Assembly: GCF_041154385.1 (NCBI RefSeq)
Contig: NZ_AP028929.1
Span: 868,001-932,000 of the forward strand
Length of the DNA stretch: 64,000 nucleotides
Direction of reading: 5' to 3'
Source of the DNA: Streptococcus sp. SN-1
GTDB lineage: Bacteria > Bacillota > Bacilli > Lactobacillales > Streptococcaceae
Each line of letters begins with the position of its first letter. The first letter of the stretch is position 1. A model generated the notes under the pieces. The model had not been told where the DNA came from, did not search any database, and was given only the letters and a program-made list of their open reading frames with translations. Positions 25,335 to 36,187 of this stretch are shown here, one piece after another. The position numbers were made by a program, and so were the translations under genes.

Positions 25335-26321
25335 ATGTTAAATGAATTTCCAATTTTTGATTACGAAGATATTCAATTGATTCCAAATAAATGTGTCATT
25401 AAAAGCCGTGCAGAAGCTGATACAAGTGTTACTCTAGGAAATCACACCTTTAAACTACCTGTTGTGCCAGCTAATATGCAGACGATTTTGGATGAAAATG
25501 TAGCAGAGCAACTGGCTAAAGGTGGTTACTTCTACATTATGCATCGTTTTGATGAGGTAGGGCGCATTCCTTTTATTAAACGCATGCACGATCAAGGGCT
25601 CATTGCTTCTATCTCTGTCGGTGTTAAGGATTATGAGTATGATTTTGTCAGCCAGCTCAAGGCTGATGCTCCGGAATACATCACGATTGACATCGCTCAT
25701 GGTCATGCAGATAGCGTGATTTCTATGATTCAACACATCAAGAAAGAATTGCCAGATACTTTTGTTATTGCTGGAAATGTAGGAACACCAGAAGCGGTGC
25801 GTGAATTGGAAAATGCTGGTGCGGATGCTACTAAGGTTGGTATCGGTCCTGGTAAGGTTTGTATCACCAAGGTTAAGACGGGTTTTGGTACAGGTGGTTG
25901 GCAGTTGGCTGCTCTACGTTGGTGTGCCAAGGCAGCACGTAAACCGATTATCGCTGATGGAGGAATTCGTACTCATGGCGATATTGCCAAGTCTATTCGC
26001 TTCGGTGCTAGCATGGTCATGATTGGTTCCCTCTTTGCAGGACATATTGAAAGTCCAGGGAAAACGATTGAAGTCGATGGTGAACAATTCAAAGAATATT
26101 ATGGTTCAGCCTCACAATATCAAAAAGGAGCTTATAAAAACGTGGAGGGCAAACGCATCTTGCTTCCAGCCAAAGGTCATCTGCAAGACACTTTAATTGA
26201 GATGGAACAAGACCTTCAAAGTGCTATCTCCTATGCAGGTGGACGTCAGGTTGCTGACCTTAAACATGTTGATTATGTGATCGTGAAAAACTCCATCTGG
26301 AATGGGGATGCTTCCCACTAA
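25335..26321 (+). CDS. guaC: GMP reductase
   Basis: GuaC deaminates GMP to IMP with NADPH, letting guanine nucleotides feed the adenine pool. The 328-residue protein is of the bacterial short GMP-reductase/IMPDH TIM-barrel family. [20 protein letters not shown] is at the N-terminus, the catalytic cysteine lies in [11 protein letters not shown] near residue 177, [20 protein letters not shown] near 215 binds phosphate, and [11 protein letters not shown] is the flap. It has no CBS domains, unlike IMP dehydrogenase. The start follows a structured leader with no strong Shine-Dalgarno (GAGAC 8 bases upstream). Monocistronic. Confidence 0.95.
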   Translation: MLNEFPIFDYEDIQLIPNKCVIKSRAEADTSVTLGNHTFKLPVVPANMQTILDENVAEQLAKGGYFYIMHRFDEVGRIPFIKRMHDQGLIASISVGVKDYEYDFVSQLKADAPEYITIDIAHGHADSVISMIQHIKKELPDTFVIAGNVGTPEAVRELENAGADATKVGIGPGKVCITKVKTGFGTGGWQLAALRWCAKAARKPIIADGGIRTHGDIAKSIRFGASMVMIGSLFAGHIESPGKTIEVDGEQFKEYYGSASQYQKGAYKNVEGKRILLPAKGHLQDTLIEMEQDLQSAISYAGGRQVADLKHVDYVIVKNSIWNGDASH

Positions 26322-26347
26322 GACGGGCTATCTCACTAGAAAAAAAC

Positions 26348-26376
26348 TTGTTATTAGAGCAAATTTCTGTTATAAT
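26348..26376 (+). promoter_or_regulatory. Promoter of tRNA-Arg
   Basis: TTGTTA (26348-26353), 17 bp, TATAAT (26371-26376), 11 bp before the tRNA gene. Confidence 0.8.
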
Positions 26377-26387
26377 AAAACAAGTTT

Positions 26388-26459
26388 CCACCCTTAGTGT
26401 AATGGATATCACGTAAGATTCCGGTTCTTGAGATGGGGGTTCGATTCCCTCAGGGTGGA
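26388..26459 (+). tRNA. tRNA-Arg (anticodon CCG)
   Basis: A full cloverleaf can be drawn: acceptor stem CCACCCT / AGGGTGG with discriminator A, D arm GTG-AATGGATAT-CAC, anticodon stem TAAGA / TCTTG with loop TTCCGGT (anticodon CCG at 26421-26423), and T arm GGGGG-TTCGATT-CCCTC. CCA is not encoded. It reads the rare arginine codon CGG. A promoter and a terminator bracket it, so it is transcribed singly. Confidence 0.93.
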
Positions 26460-26471
26460 TGTAAACATCCT

Positions 26472-26500
26472 AAGAAAGCCTTTAATAGGGCTTTTTTCTT
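26472..26500 (+). terminator. Terminator of tRNA-Arg
   Basis: AAAGCC / GGGCTTT stem with a 7-base loop and a following T run. Confidence 0.75.
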
Positions 26501-26548
26501 TATTCTGACTCAAGTTTGCTTCTATCTCTGTCTAAAGAATACCCAAAT

Positions 26549-26598
26549 CCCCTATAGTCCCATTTTAGAGTGACTCAGGGGGCTTTTTTTGATATAAT
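26549..26598 (+). promoter_or_regulatory. Hairpin terminator overlapping the rnc promoter
   Basis: CCCCT-AT-AGTC pairs with GACT-C-AGGGG and is followed by seven T (to 26590). The same bases provide the -35 GTGACT (26570-26575), with the -10 TATAAT at 26593-26598 and a 17-bp spacer, for the rnc-smc operon. Confidence 0.65.
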
Positions 26599-26632
26599 AA
26601 AAAGGACTGTTATCAGTTAGAAAGAGGTTGGT

Positions 26633-27331
26633 ATGAAAGAATTACAAACTGTACTAAAGAACCATTTTGCAATCGAATTTGCAGACAAAAACTTACTGGA
26701 GACTGCCTTTACTCATACGAGTTATGCCAATGAGCACCGCCTCTTAAAAATTTCACACAATGAGCGCTTGGAATTTTTAGGAGACGCTGTTCTACAGTTA
26801 TTGATTTCAGAATATCTGTATAAAAAATATCCTAAAAAGCCTGAGGGTGACTTGTCTAAACTCCGTGCCATGATTGTCCGTGAGGAGAGTTTGGCTGGTT
26901 TTGCGCGTGATTGCCAGTTTGATCAGTTTATCAAGCTGGGTAAGGGGGAAGAAAAGTCTGGTGGACGCAATCGTGACACCATTCTTGGTGATGCCTTTGA
27001 AGCCTTTCTTGGTGCCCTCCTTTTGGACAAGGATGTGGCCAAGGTCAAGGAATTTATCTATCAAGTCATGATTCCTAAGGTTGAAGCAGGCGAGTTTGAG
27101 ATGATTACAGACTACAAAACCCATCTCCAAGAGTTACTTCAGGTTAATGGGGATGTGGCTATTCGTTATCAGGTGATTTCTGAAACAGGGCCTGCCCACG
27201 ATAAGGTTTTTGATGTAGAAGTTCTTGTTGAAGGTAAGAGCATTGGTCAAGGCCAAGGTCGTTCTAAGAAATTAGCAGAGCAGGAAGCTGCCAAAAATGC
27301 CGTTGAGAAAGGGCTGGATTCATGTATTTAA
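26633..27331 (+). CDS. rnc: Ribonuclease III
   Basis: RNase III cuts double-stranded RNA, maturing rRNA and regulating mRNAs. It has 232 residues, the usual bacterial length. The catalytic signature [17 protein letters not shown] lies near residue 42, the second metal-site motif [14 protein letters not shown] near 120, and the C-terminal double-stranded RNA-binding domain covers about 155-230 ([28 protein letters not shown]). GAGG lies 7 bases before the ATG. It overlaps smc by 10 bases, which ties expression of the two genes together. Confidence 0.96.
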
Positions 27332-30300
27332 AGGAAATCGAAATTCAGGGATTCAAGTCTTTTGCTGATAAGACCAAGGTCGTATTTGACCAAGGTGTGA
27401 CGGCAGTCGTTGGACCCAATGGATCTGGAAAGTCGAATATTACAGAAAGTCTGCGTTGGGCCTTGGGGGAGTCAAGTGTTAAGAGTCTCCGTGGCGGCAA
27501 GATGCCGGATGTCATCTTTGCTGGAACTGAAAGTCGCAAACCGCTCAATTATGCTTCTGTAGTTGTGACTCTGGATAATAATGACGGATTTATCAAGGAC
27601 GCAGGACAAGAAATCAGGGTAGAACGCCATATCTATCGTAGTGGAGATAGCGAATATAAGATTGACGGCAAGAAAGTTCGTCTGCGTGATATTCATGATC
27701 TCTTCTTGGATACTGGTTTGGGACGCGATTCCTTCTCTATTATTTCTCAAGGGAAGGTTGAGGAGATTTTTAACTCCAAGCCTGAAGAACGTCGTGCCAT
27801 TTTCGAAGAAGCTGCTGGAGTTTTAAAATACAAGACTCGTAGAAAAGAGACAGAGACCAAATTGCAACAAACTCAGGATAATCTGGATCGTCTTGAAGAC
27901 ATTATCTACGAGTTGGATAATCAAATCAGGCCTCTTGAGAAGCAAGCTGAAAATGCTCGTAAGTTTCTAGACTGGGAAGGCCAACGTAAGGCTATTTACT
28001 TGGATGTACTGGTTGCCCAAATCAAGGAAAATAAGGCTGAACTAGATTCGACAGAAGAAGAGTTGGCACAGGTTCAGGAACTCTTGACGAGCTACTACCA
28101 AAAGCGTGAAAAATTAGAAGAAGAAAATCAAACTCTTAAAAAGCAACGCCAAGATTTACAGGCTGAAATGGCCAAAGATCAGGGCAGTTTGATGGATTTG
28201 ACCAGTCTGATTAGTGATTTAGAGAGAAAATTAGCCCTATCGAAATTAGAATCTGAGCAAGTAGCCCTGAATCAGCAGGAAGCACAAGCTCGTTTGGCTG
28301 CTTTGGAGGATAAGAAAAATTCACTCATCCAAGAAAAATCTGCTAAGGAAAGCTCTTTAGCCCTCCTAGAAGAAAATCTAGTCCAAAATAATCAAAAACT
28401 TAATTGTTTAGAAGCTGAATTGCTGGCTTTTTCAGATGATCCTGATCAGATGATTGAGCTCTTACGTGAACGCTTTGTAGCCCTTTTACAAGAAGAAGCG
28501 GATGTATCAAACCAGTTGACCCGTATCGAAAACGAGTTGGAAAATAGTCGTCAGCTTTCTCAAAAACAAGCAGATCAACTAGAAAAGCTGAAAGAACAGC
28601 TGGCTACAGCTAAAGAGAAGGCTAGTCAGCAAAAGGCGGAGCTTGAAACTGCTGAGGAGCAGGTTCAAAAATTATTGGCCGACTACCAAGCTATTGCTAA
28701 GGAGCAAGAGGAGCAGAAAGCTTCCTATCAAGCTCAACAAAGTCAACTCTTTGACCGTCTGGATAATCTCAAAAACAAGCAGGCTAGAGCCCAAAGTTTG
28801 GAAAATATCCTGAGAAATCATAGTAACTTTTATGCAGGTGTTAAGAGTGTTCTCCAAGAAAAAGACTGCCTTGGTGGGATTATTGGTGCAGTCAGTGAGC
28901 ACCTGACCTTTGATGTTCATTATCAAACTGCTCTAGAGATTGCCTTAGGGGCAAGCAGTCAGCATATCATCGTAGAAGATGAGAACGCGGCGACTAAGAC
29001 TATTGATTTCCTCAAACGGAACAGAGCCGGTCGTGCGACCTTTCTTCCGTTGACCACGATCAAAGCTCGTACGATTTCTAGTCAGAATCAAGATGCTATC
29101 GCGGCAAGTCCAGGATTTCTGGGTATGGCAGATGAGTTGGTGACATTCGATACTAGACTGGAAGCTATTTTCAAGAACTTGCTAGCTACGACGGCTATCT
29201 TTGATACCGTAGAGCATGCGCGTGAAGCTGCTCGACAGGTTCGTTATCAGGTTCGTATGGTAACCCTAGATGGAACAGAGTTACGTACAGGTGGTTCCTA
29301 TGCAGGTGGAGCTAATCGCCAGAATAACAGCATTTTTATCAAGCCAGAACTGGAGCAATTACAAAAAGAAATTGCTGAAGAGGAAGCAAGTCTTCGTTCA
29401 GAAGAAGTGGCTTTGAAGACCTTACAAGACCAGATGGCTAGATTGACCGAATCATTAGAAGCCATCAAATCTCAAGGAGAACAGGCTCGTATTCAGGAGC
29501 AAGGCTTGTCCCTCTCTTACCAGCAGACCAGTCAGCAAGTTGAAGAGCTAGAAACGCTTTGGAAACTCCAAGAAGAGGAATTAGATCGTCTTTCTGACGG
29601 AGATTGGCAAGCAGACAAGGAAAAATGCCAAGCACGCCTTGCTACTATTGCCAGTGATAAGCAAAATCTGGAAGCTGAGATTGAAGAGATTAAGTCCAAC
29701 AAAAATGCCATCCAAGAACGTTATCAGAACTTGCAAGAAGAGGTAGCGCAAGCTCGTTTGCTTAAGACAGAATTGCAAGGGCAAAAACGTTATGAAGTAG
29801 CTGATATTGAGCGTTTAGGCAAAGAATTGGACAATTTAGATATCGAACAAGAAGAAATCCAGCGCCTTCTTCAAGAAAAGGTTGATAATATCGAGAAGGT
29901 TGATACAGAATTGCTCAATCAACAGGCTGAAGAAGCCAAAAACCAGAAAACAAATCTCCAACAAGGTTTAATTCGCAAGCAGTTTGAGTTGGATGATATT
30001 GAAGGTCAACTGGATGATATTGCTAGTCATTTGGATCAGGCTCGCCAGCAGAATGAAGAGTGGATTCGCAAGCAAACACGTGCTGAAGCCAAGAAAGAAA
30101 AGATCAGCGAGCGCTTGCGCCATCTACAAAGTCAATTGACAGACCAGTATCAGATTAGCTATACTGAGGCTCTAGAAAAAGCACATGAGTTGGAAAATCT
30201 CAATCTGGCAGAGCAAGAGGTACAGGATTTGGAGAAGGCTATTCGCTCACTGGGTCCAGTCAACTTGGAAGCTATTGACCAGTACGAAGAAGTTTACAAT

Positions 30301-30861
30301 CGTCTGGATTTCCTAAATAGCCAACGAGATGATATTTTGTCAGCGAAAAATCTGCTCCTTGAGACCATTACAGAGATGAATGATGAGGTCAAGGACCGCT
30401 TTAAATCAACCTTTGAAGCTATTCGTGAGTCCTTTAAAGTGACCTTCAAACAGATGTTTGGTGGGGGGCAGGCAGACCTGATTTTGACTGAAGGAGACCT
30501 GCTGACTGCTGGGGTTGAGATTTCTGTCCAACCTCCAGGCAAGAAAATCCAGTCTCTTAACCTCATGAGTGGTGGTGAAAAAGCCTTATCAGCTCTTGCT
30601 TTGCTTTTTTCTATCATTCGAGTTAAGACTATCCCATTTGTCATCTTGGATGAGGTAGAGGCTGCACTTGACGAAGCCAATGTTAAACGTTTCGGGGATT
30701 ACCTCAATCGATTTGATAAGGACAGCCAGTTTATCGTCGTAACCCACCGTAAGGGAACCATGGCAGCGGCTGATTCTATCTATGGAGTGACTATGCAAGA
30801 ATCAGGTGTCTCAAAAATTGTTTCGGTTAAGTTAAAAGATTTAGAAAGTATTGAAGGATGA
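27322..30861 (+). CDS. smc: Chromosome partition protein SMC
   Basis: SMC is the ATPase core of the condensin complex that compacts and separates chromosomes with ScpA and ScpB. The protein is 1179 residues, full length. The N-terminal ATPase lobe has Walker [10 protein letters not shown] (about 32-40). A long coiled coil (about 170-500), rich in Glu, Gln and Lys, leads to the hinge domain (about 515-640, [27 protein letters not shown]). A return coiled coil ends in the C-lobe with [15 protein letters not shown] and Walker [14 protein letters not shown]. Its start lies inside rnc and its stop overlaps the next gene (ATGA), so it is the middle of a tightly packed operon. Confidence 0.97.
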
Positions 30862-31652
30862 CAATTAAACTAGTAGCAACGGATATGGACGGAACCTTCC
30901 TAGATGGGAATGGGCGCTTTGATATGGACCGCCTCAAGTCTCTCTTGGCTTCCTACAAGGAAAAAGGGATTTACTTTGCGGTGGCTTCAGGACGCGGATT
31001 TCTGTCTCTAGAAAAATTATTTGCTGATGTTCGTGATGACATTATTTTCATCGCGGAAAATGGCAGTTTGGTAGAGTATCAAGGTCAGGACTTGTATGAA
31101 GCGACTATGTCTCGTGATTTTTATCTGGCAACTTTTGAAAAGCTGAAAACTTCACCTTATGTAGATATCAATAAACTGCTCTTGACGGGGAAAAAAGGCT
31201 CTTATGTGCTAGATACGGTTGATGAGATCTATTTAAAAGTGAGTCAGCACTATAATGAAAATATCCAAAAAGTAGCGAGTTTGGAAGATATCACAGATGA
31301 TATTTTCAAATTTACAACCAACTTCACAGAAGAAACGCTAGAAGCTGGAGAAGCTTGGGTCAATGAACATGTTCCTGGTGTTAAGGCTATGACAACTGGC
31401 TTTGAATCTATTGATATTGTTCTGGACTATGTCGATAAGGGGGTGGCCATTGTTGAATTAGCTAAAAAACTTGGTATCACAATGGATCAAGTTATGGCTT
31501 TTGGAGACAATCTAAATGACTTGCATATGATGCAGGTTGTGGGACATCCTGTGGCTCCTGAAAATGCACGACCAGAAATTTTAGAATTAGCAGAGACTGT
31601 GATTGGTCACCATAAGGACCAGTCGGTTATAGCTTATATGGAGGGCTTATAA
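30858..31652 (+). CDS. Cof-type HAD phosphatase (first of two)
   Basis: This 264-residue member of the haloacid dehalogenase superfamily is of the Cof/IIB subtype and hydrolyses small phosphorylated metabolites such as sugar phosphates or cofactors. Motif I is VATDMDGTFL (residues 6-15), motif II is AVASGRGF, and motifs III/IV appear as the lysine before VAIVELAKKLGI and FGDNLNDLHMM. The cap domain lies between residues about 85 and 190. Its ATG overlaps the smc stop, and its own stop overlaps the start of the next HAD gene. Substrate is unknown. The pair is probably an old tandem duplication, but the two now differ widely. Confidence 0.88.
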   Translation: MTIKLVATDMDGTFLDGNGRFDMDRLKSLLASYKEKGIYFAVASGRGFLSLEKLFADVRDDIIFIAENGSLVEYQGQDLYEATMSRDFYLATFEKLKTSPYVDINKLLLTGKKGSYVLDTVDEIYLKVSQHYNENIQKVASLEDITDDIFKFTTNFTEETLEAGEAWVNEHVPGVKAMTTGFESIDIVLDYVDKGVAIVELAKKLGITMDQVMAFGDNLNDLHMMQVVGHPVAPENARPEILELAETVIGHHKDQSVIAYMEGL

Positions 31653-32470
31653 TGGCAGATATAAAATTGATTGCATTGGACTTGGACGGGACCTTGCTGA
31701 CTACTGATAAAAGGCTGACGGATCGTACCAAGGCAACCTTGAAAGCTGCGCGTGATCGTGGTATCAAGGTCGTATTGACAACTGGTCGTCCCTTAAAAGC
31801 TATGGATTTCTTTCTCCATGAGCTAGGGACTGACGGTCAGGAAGATGAGTATACGATTACCTTTAATGGTGGTTTGGTTCAGAAAAATACAGGTGAAATC
31901 CTTGATAAAACAGTCTTTTCATATGATGATGTGGCACGCTTGTATGAGGAAACAGAGAAATTATCACTGCCTCTTGATGCCATCTCAGAAGGAACTGTTT
32001 ATCAAATTCAATCCGACCAAGAAAGTCTTTATGCCAAATTCAATCCAGCTTTGACTTTTGTTTCAGTTGACTTTGAAGACTTATCTAGTCAAATGACCTA
32101 CAATAAGTGCGTGACTGCCTTTGCTCAAGAACCCTTGGATGCAGCCATTCAGAAGATTTCTCCAGAATTGTTTGACCAATATGAAATCTTTAAATCACGT
32201 GAAATGTTGCTAGAGTGGTCACCAAAGAATGTTCATAAAGCAACAGGTTTGGCAAAACTAATCAACCATCTCGGAATCAACCAAAGCCAAGTCATGGCCT
32301 GTGGTGACGAGGCCAATGACCTTTCTATGATTGAATGGGCAGGGCTCGGTGTTGCCATGCAAAACGCTGTTCCTGAAGTCAAGGCAGTCGCAAATGTAGT
32401 GACTCCAATGACCAACGATGAAGAGGCTGTAGCCTGGGCTATCGAAGAATATGTGCTAAAGGAGAACTAA
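31652..32470 (+). CDS. Cof-type HAD phosphatase (second of two)
   Basis: This is a 272-residue Cof/YidA-like HAD phosphatase. Motif I is IALDLDGTLLTTDKRL (residues 7-22), motif II is VLTTGRPLKAM, and motif IV is ACGDEANDLSMIEWAG near residue 215; the C2B cap lies in between. YidA relatives dephosphorylate sugar phosphates. The start overlaps the preceding stop by one base and the gene ends 3 bases before ftsY, with AAAGGAG (the ftsY ribosome-binding site) inside its last codons. Confidence 0.88.
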   Translation: MADIKLIALDLDGTLLTTDKRLTDRTKATLKAARDRGIKVVLTTGRPLKAMDFFLHELGTDGQEDEYTITFNGGLVQKNTGEILDKTVFSYDDVARLYEETEKLSLPLDAISEGTVYQIQSDQESLYAKFNPALTFVSVDFEDLSSQMTYNKCVTAFAQEPLDAAIQKISPELFDQYEIFKSREMLLEWSPKNVHKATGLAKLINHLGINQSQVMACGDEANDLSMIEWAGLGVAMQNAVPEVKAVANVVTPMTNDEEAVAWAIEEYVLKEN

Positions 32471-32473
32471 GAT

Positions 32474-33762
32474 ATGGGATTATTTGACCGTCTATTCGGA
32501 AAAAAAGAAGAACCTAAAATCGAAGAAGTTGTAAAAGAAGCTCTGGAAAATCTTGATTTGTCTGAAGATGTTGAGTCTTCTCTTACAGAAGCTGAGGAAA
32601 TTCCTCAAGAAGAAGCAGAGGTTGAAAGTTTTGAAGAGCCTGTGATTGAAGAAGAGGAAATCAAAAAAACTGTTGAAGAAAATTATGATTCAGAGTCAGT
32701 TGTAGAAGTTTCTCAAGAAGAAGTCGAAGAATTGCCAAACTCACAAGAAGTCCCAGAGGAAGAGAATCCTGACCTCTTAGAGACTGTAAAAGAAAATAGT
32801 TCTGAAGTGCTTGAAGCAGAAAGGCCTCAGGTAGAAGAAACTGTTCAGGAAAATATGACCGAAGTCTCAAGAAAACTCGTACAGGCTTCGGTGCCCGCTT
32901 GAACGCCTTCTTTGCTAATTTCCGCTCTGTTGATGAAGAATTTTTCGAGGAACTGGAAGAACTGCTGATCATGAGTGATGTTGGTGTCCAAGTCGCTTCT
33001 AACTTAACCGAGGAGCTACGCTACGAAGCCAAGCTAGAAAACGCCAAGAAACCCGACGCACTTCGCCGTGTCATCATTGAGAAATTGGTTGAGCTTTATG
33101 AAAAGGATGGCAACTACGATGAACGTATCCACTTCCAAAATGGCTTGACAGTCATGCTCTTTGTCGGTGTTAATGGTGTTGGTAAAACAACTTCTATCGG
33201 AAAATTGGCCCACCGCTACAAACAAGCTGGTAAGAAGGTCATGTTGGTTGCGGCAGATACCTTCCGTGCTGGTGCCGTTGCCCAATTAGCAGAATGGGGA
33301 CGCCGTGTGGATGTTCCAGTTGTGACTGGACCTGAAAAAGCTGACCCAGCCAGTGTCGTATTTGATGGCATGGAACGTGCCGTGTCTGAAGGTATCGATA
33401 TTCTTATGATTGATACCGCTGGTCGTCTGCAAAATAAGGATAATCTTATGGCTGAGTTGGAAAAGATTGGTCGTATTATCAAACGTGTTGTGCCCGAAGC
33501 TCCGCATGAAACCTTTTTGGCACTTGATGCATCAACAGGTCAAAATGCCCTGGTACAGGCCAAAGAATTTTCAAAAATCACGCCATTAACTGGAATTGTC
33601 TTGACTAAGATTGATGGAACTGCCCGAGGTGGTGTTGTTCTAGCTATCCGAGAGGAACTCAATATTCCTGTAAAATTGATTGGATTTGGTGAAAAAATCG
33701 ATGATATTGGAGAGTTTAACTCAGAAAACTTTATGAAAGGTCTTTTGGAAGGCTTAATCTAA
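32474..33762 (+). pseudogene. ftsY: Signal-recognition-particle receptor FtsY, split by a one-base frameshift
   Basis: FtsY docks the SRP-ribosome complex at the membrane. The first frame (32474-32902, 142 residues) encodes the acidic A domain (MGLFDRLFGKK, then many Glu) and ends VQASVPA-stop. The second frame carries the NG GTPase: NAFFANFRSVDEEFFEELEE, G1 GVNGVGKTT, DTFRAGAV, DTAGRLQNKDNL and TKIDGTARGG. Adding one A to the run at 32872-32875 gives SRKKTRTGFGARLNAFF and a single 429-residue protein, the length I recall for pneumococcal FtsY. The first frame stops in TTGA, where the TTG is an in-frame start for the NG domain, so a separate NG protein could arise by reinitiation. Whether the frameshift is real or a homopolymer sequencing error is open. 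Confidence 0.88.
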
Positions 33763-33770
33763 TCAGAAGC

Positions 33771-33810
33771 AAAAATCCTGCAAGGTACAAACTTGCAGGA
33801 AATTTTTTTA
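33771..33810. terminator. Bidirectional terminator between ftsY and zwf
   Basis: TCCTGCAAG / CTTGCAGGA is a perfect 9-bp stem, with A5 before it and T7 after it, so it can stop transcripts arriving from both sides of this convergent pair. Confidence 0.9.
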
Positions 33811-35295
33811 TTCTAAACGACCATCTTGACGATAGGCGATATCTGGTTGCCAAGTCCATTTGGCACCGAATTTTTCAAGTAAGTCAAAGCTAGCTTGAGG
33901 TCCCATGCTTCCAGCTTTATAGTCATGAAGTGGGGCACCATTTTCAGCCCAGAGCTCTTCGATACGATCAATCAATTTCCATGACGCACCAACTTCATCC
34001 CAGTGGCTAAAGTTAGTTGAGTTGTTATTTAGGACATCATAAATCAATTTCTCGTATGGTTCTGGAGAAGCACCAGTTGCGGTCGCATCTGTACGGTAAT
34101 CAAGTGAGTTAGGAGCCAAGTTAAATTCTTCTCCTACCTGCTTCCCATTTAGGCTAAGAGAGAAGCCTTCTGTTGGTTGGATATAGATGGTCAAAATGTT
34201 TGGAGCAAGTGGCTCTCCAAAGATAGAGTCCATTTGTTTAAAGACGATGTTGACATGAGTTCCTTTTTCAGTCAGACGTTTACCAGTACGGAAGAAGAAA
34301 GGAACACCACGGAATCGATCACTGTCTACAAAGAAGGCACCAGATGCAAAAGTTTCTGTTGTAGATTCTGGATTCACATTTGGCTCGCTACGATAAGAGA
34401 TATATTTCATGCCATCAATCTTACCTGAACGGTATTGACCACGGATAAAGAGCTCTTTAAGCTCTTCATCAGTTGGATGATAGAGGTTTTTAAAGACCTT
34501 AATCTTTTCAGCACGAATCTCGTCTTTTGTGAAGCTTGCTGGCTTGTCCATGGCAAGGAGGGAAAGCAGTTGGAGTGTATGGTTTTGTACCATGTCACGG
34601 AGGGCACCAGATTGATCATAGTAGCCACCACGCTCTTCTACACCCAAGCGCTCCGCAAAGGTAATTTGAACATTGTCGATAAAATCCTTGTTCCAAACGT
34701 TTTCGAAAATCAGGTTGGCAAAGCGAACTGCAAAGATGCTTTGGATCATTTCCTTACCAAGATAATGGTCAATACGGAAAATTTGTTCTTCGTCAAATGT
34801 TGCTAGGAGTTCGTCATTCAACTTGCTTGCAGTTGCGTAATCTGTACCAAATGGTTTTTCAACGATTAAGCGCTCAAAACCTTTACCGTCAACAATGTTT
34901 TCAGACTTAAGGTGTTTGGCAATAGTTCCAAAGAACTGAGGAGCCATAGACAAGAAGAAGAGCTTGTTGTGTTCAGATTGGTACTTGTCATTTAGTTCAG
35001 CCTGCAATTGACGCAAAGCAATATAGTGCTCCGTATCATTGACATCGTGACTTTGATAGTAGAAGTGACTAGCGAATTCTTGAGCCTGTTCGGTACTATC
35101 TGCCAAATCAAGGATAGATTCGACTACAACAGATTCAAAATATTCCTTGCTCCAAGGACGACGGGCAGTTCCAATAACTGCAAAGTGCTTGGAGAGATTG
35201 CCGGATTTATATAGTCTAAAAAGGGAAGGGTAGAGCTTGCGTTTAGCCAGGTCTCCACTCGCACCGAAAATTGTAACAATAACCTTAGATGACAT
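33808..35295 (-). CDS. zwf: Glucose-6-phosphate 1-dehydrogenase
   Basis: Zwf makes 6-phosphogluconolactone and NADPH, the entry into the oxidative pentose-phosphate branch. It has 495 residues, the normal bacterial length. The N-terminal NADP site is FGASGDLAKRKLYPSLF (residues 9-25), and the active-site signature is RIDHYLGKEMIQ near residue 178 with the catalytic His-Asp pair. The conserved EKPFGTD precedes it. AATTAGGTAGC upstream is a weak ribosome-binding site. The promoter lies 70-97 bp upstream and a small hairpin (CCTAG/CTAGG) lies in its leader. Single gene. Confidence 0.95.
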   Translation of the reverse strand: MSSKVIVTIFGASGDLAKRKLYPSLFRLYKSGNLSKHFAVIGTARRPWSKEYFESVVVESILDLADSTEQAQEFASHFYYQSHDVNDTEHYIALRQLQAELNDKYQSEHNKLFFLSMAPQFFGTIAKHLKSENIVDGKGFERLIVEKPFGTDYATASKLNDELLATFDEEQIFRIDHYLGKEMIQSIFAVRFANLIFENVWNKDFIDNVQITFAERLGVEERGGYYDQSGALRDMVQNHTLQLLSLLAMDKPASFTKDEIRAEKIKVFKNLYHPTDEELKELFIRGQYRSGKIDGMKYISYRSEPNVNPESTTETFASGAFFVDSDRFRGVPFFFRTGKRLTEKGTHVNIVFKQMDSIFGEPLAPNILTIYIQPTEGFSLSLNGKQVGEEFNLAPNSLDYRTDATATGASPEPYEKLIYDVLNNNSTNFSHWDEVGASWKLIDRIEELWAENGAPLHDYKAGSMGPQASFDLLEKFGAKWTWQPDIAYRQDGRLE

Positions 35296-35364
35296 CTAGC
35301 TACCTAATTTCTATTTTTATTCCTAGTCTTGCTAGGTATGAGGAAATCTCATTTCATAAACTTA

Positions 35365-35392
35365 ATTCTAACATAATTTTCCGAAAAATCAA
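35365..35392 (-). promoter_or_regulatory. Promoter of zwf
   Basis: Read on the minus strand: TTGATT, 16 bp, TAGAAT preceded by TGT (extended -10). Confidence 0.65.
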
Positions 35393-35411
35393 AAAATCCA
35401 ATACGAGATAG

Positions 35412-35443
35412 AAAAAAACTGCAAGGAAATCCTTACAGTTTGA
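35412..35443 (-). terminator. Terminator of the amino-acid ABC transporter operon
   Basis: On the minus strand AAACTGTAAGG pairs with CCTTGCAGTTT around ATTT and is followed by T tract, 4 bases after the stop of the ATPase gene. Confidence 0.85.
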
Positions 35444-35446
35444 GTA

Positions 35447-36187
35447 TTAGACGTTTAATACCTTGTCCAAGAACTCTTTCAGACGTGGGTGTTGTGGGTT
35501 GTCAAAGATTTGATCTGGTGTTCCGTCTTCAAGGAATTCACCATCTGCAGTAAAGATAACGCGGTTGGCAACCTGACGAGCAAATCCCATCTCATGGGTT
35601 ACGATAATCATGGTCATGCCTTGCTCAGCCAATTCCTTCATAACGTTTAGTACGTCTCCGACCATCTCAGGGTCAAGGGCTGAAGTTGGTTCATCAAAGA
35701 GCATGATGTCTGGATTCATTGCTAGTCCACGAGCGATAGCCACACGTTGTTTTTGACCACCTGATAGGCTATCTGGGTTGGCATTAGCTTTATCTGCTAG
35801 TCCAACCTTTTCAAGCAACTCCATTCCCAATTTCTCAGCTTCTTCCTTAGTCATCAACTTGTGCTCAATAGGAGCAAAAGTAATGTTGTCCAATACAGAC
35901 ATGTGTGGGAAGAGGTTGAAGTGTTGGAAGACCATTCCGATATTTTCACGGACGTGGTCAACGTTGGTAGTTTTTTCAGTTAAATCATAGCCGTTCACAG
36001 TGATGTGACCGCTCGTAACTTCTTCTAGAAGATTGAGGCTACGAAGGAAGGTTGATTTACCAGAACCTGAAGGACCGATGATACAAACGACATCTCCTTC
36101 ATAGAACTTAGTCGTGATTCCTTTTAAAACTTCATTTTTTCCGTAGCTTTTGTGTAAATCATTTACATCAATTTTTAATTTTGCCAT
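35447..36187 (-). CDS. glnQ: Polar amino-acid ABC transporter ATPase (GlnQ type)
   Basis: This 246-residue ATPase powers uptake of glutamine or a related polar amino acid with the fused permease encoded upstream. Walker [10 protein letters not shown] lies near residue 38, the Q-loop in [11 protein letters not shown], signature [14 protein letters not shown] near 142, Walker [15 protein letters not shown] near 160, and the switch His in IVTHEMGFA. The start overlaps the stop of the permease gene by one base, so they are translated together. The substrate is inferred from family; glutamine, glutamate or histidine are all possible. Confidence 0.9.
   Translation of the reverse strand: MAKLKIDVNDLHKSYGKNEVLKGITTKFYEGDVVCIIGPSGSGKSTFLRSLNLLEEVTSGHITVNGYDLTEKTTNVDHVRENIGMVFQHFNLFPHMSVLDNITFAPIEHKLMTKEEAEKLGMELLEKVGLADKANANPDSLSGGQKQRVAIARGLAMNPDIMLFDEPTSALDPEMVGDVLNVMKELAEQGMTMIIVTHEMGFARQVANRVIFTADGEFLEDGTPDQIFDNPQHPRLKEFLDKVLNV

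Noticed and set aside
30294..30680. 128-codon antisense frame in smc
   Set aside because: Lies opposite the SMC signature and Walker B motifs; coding shadow.
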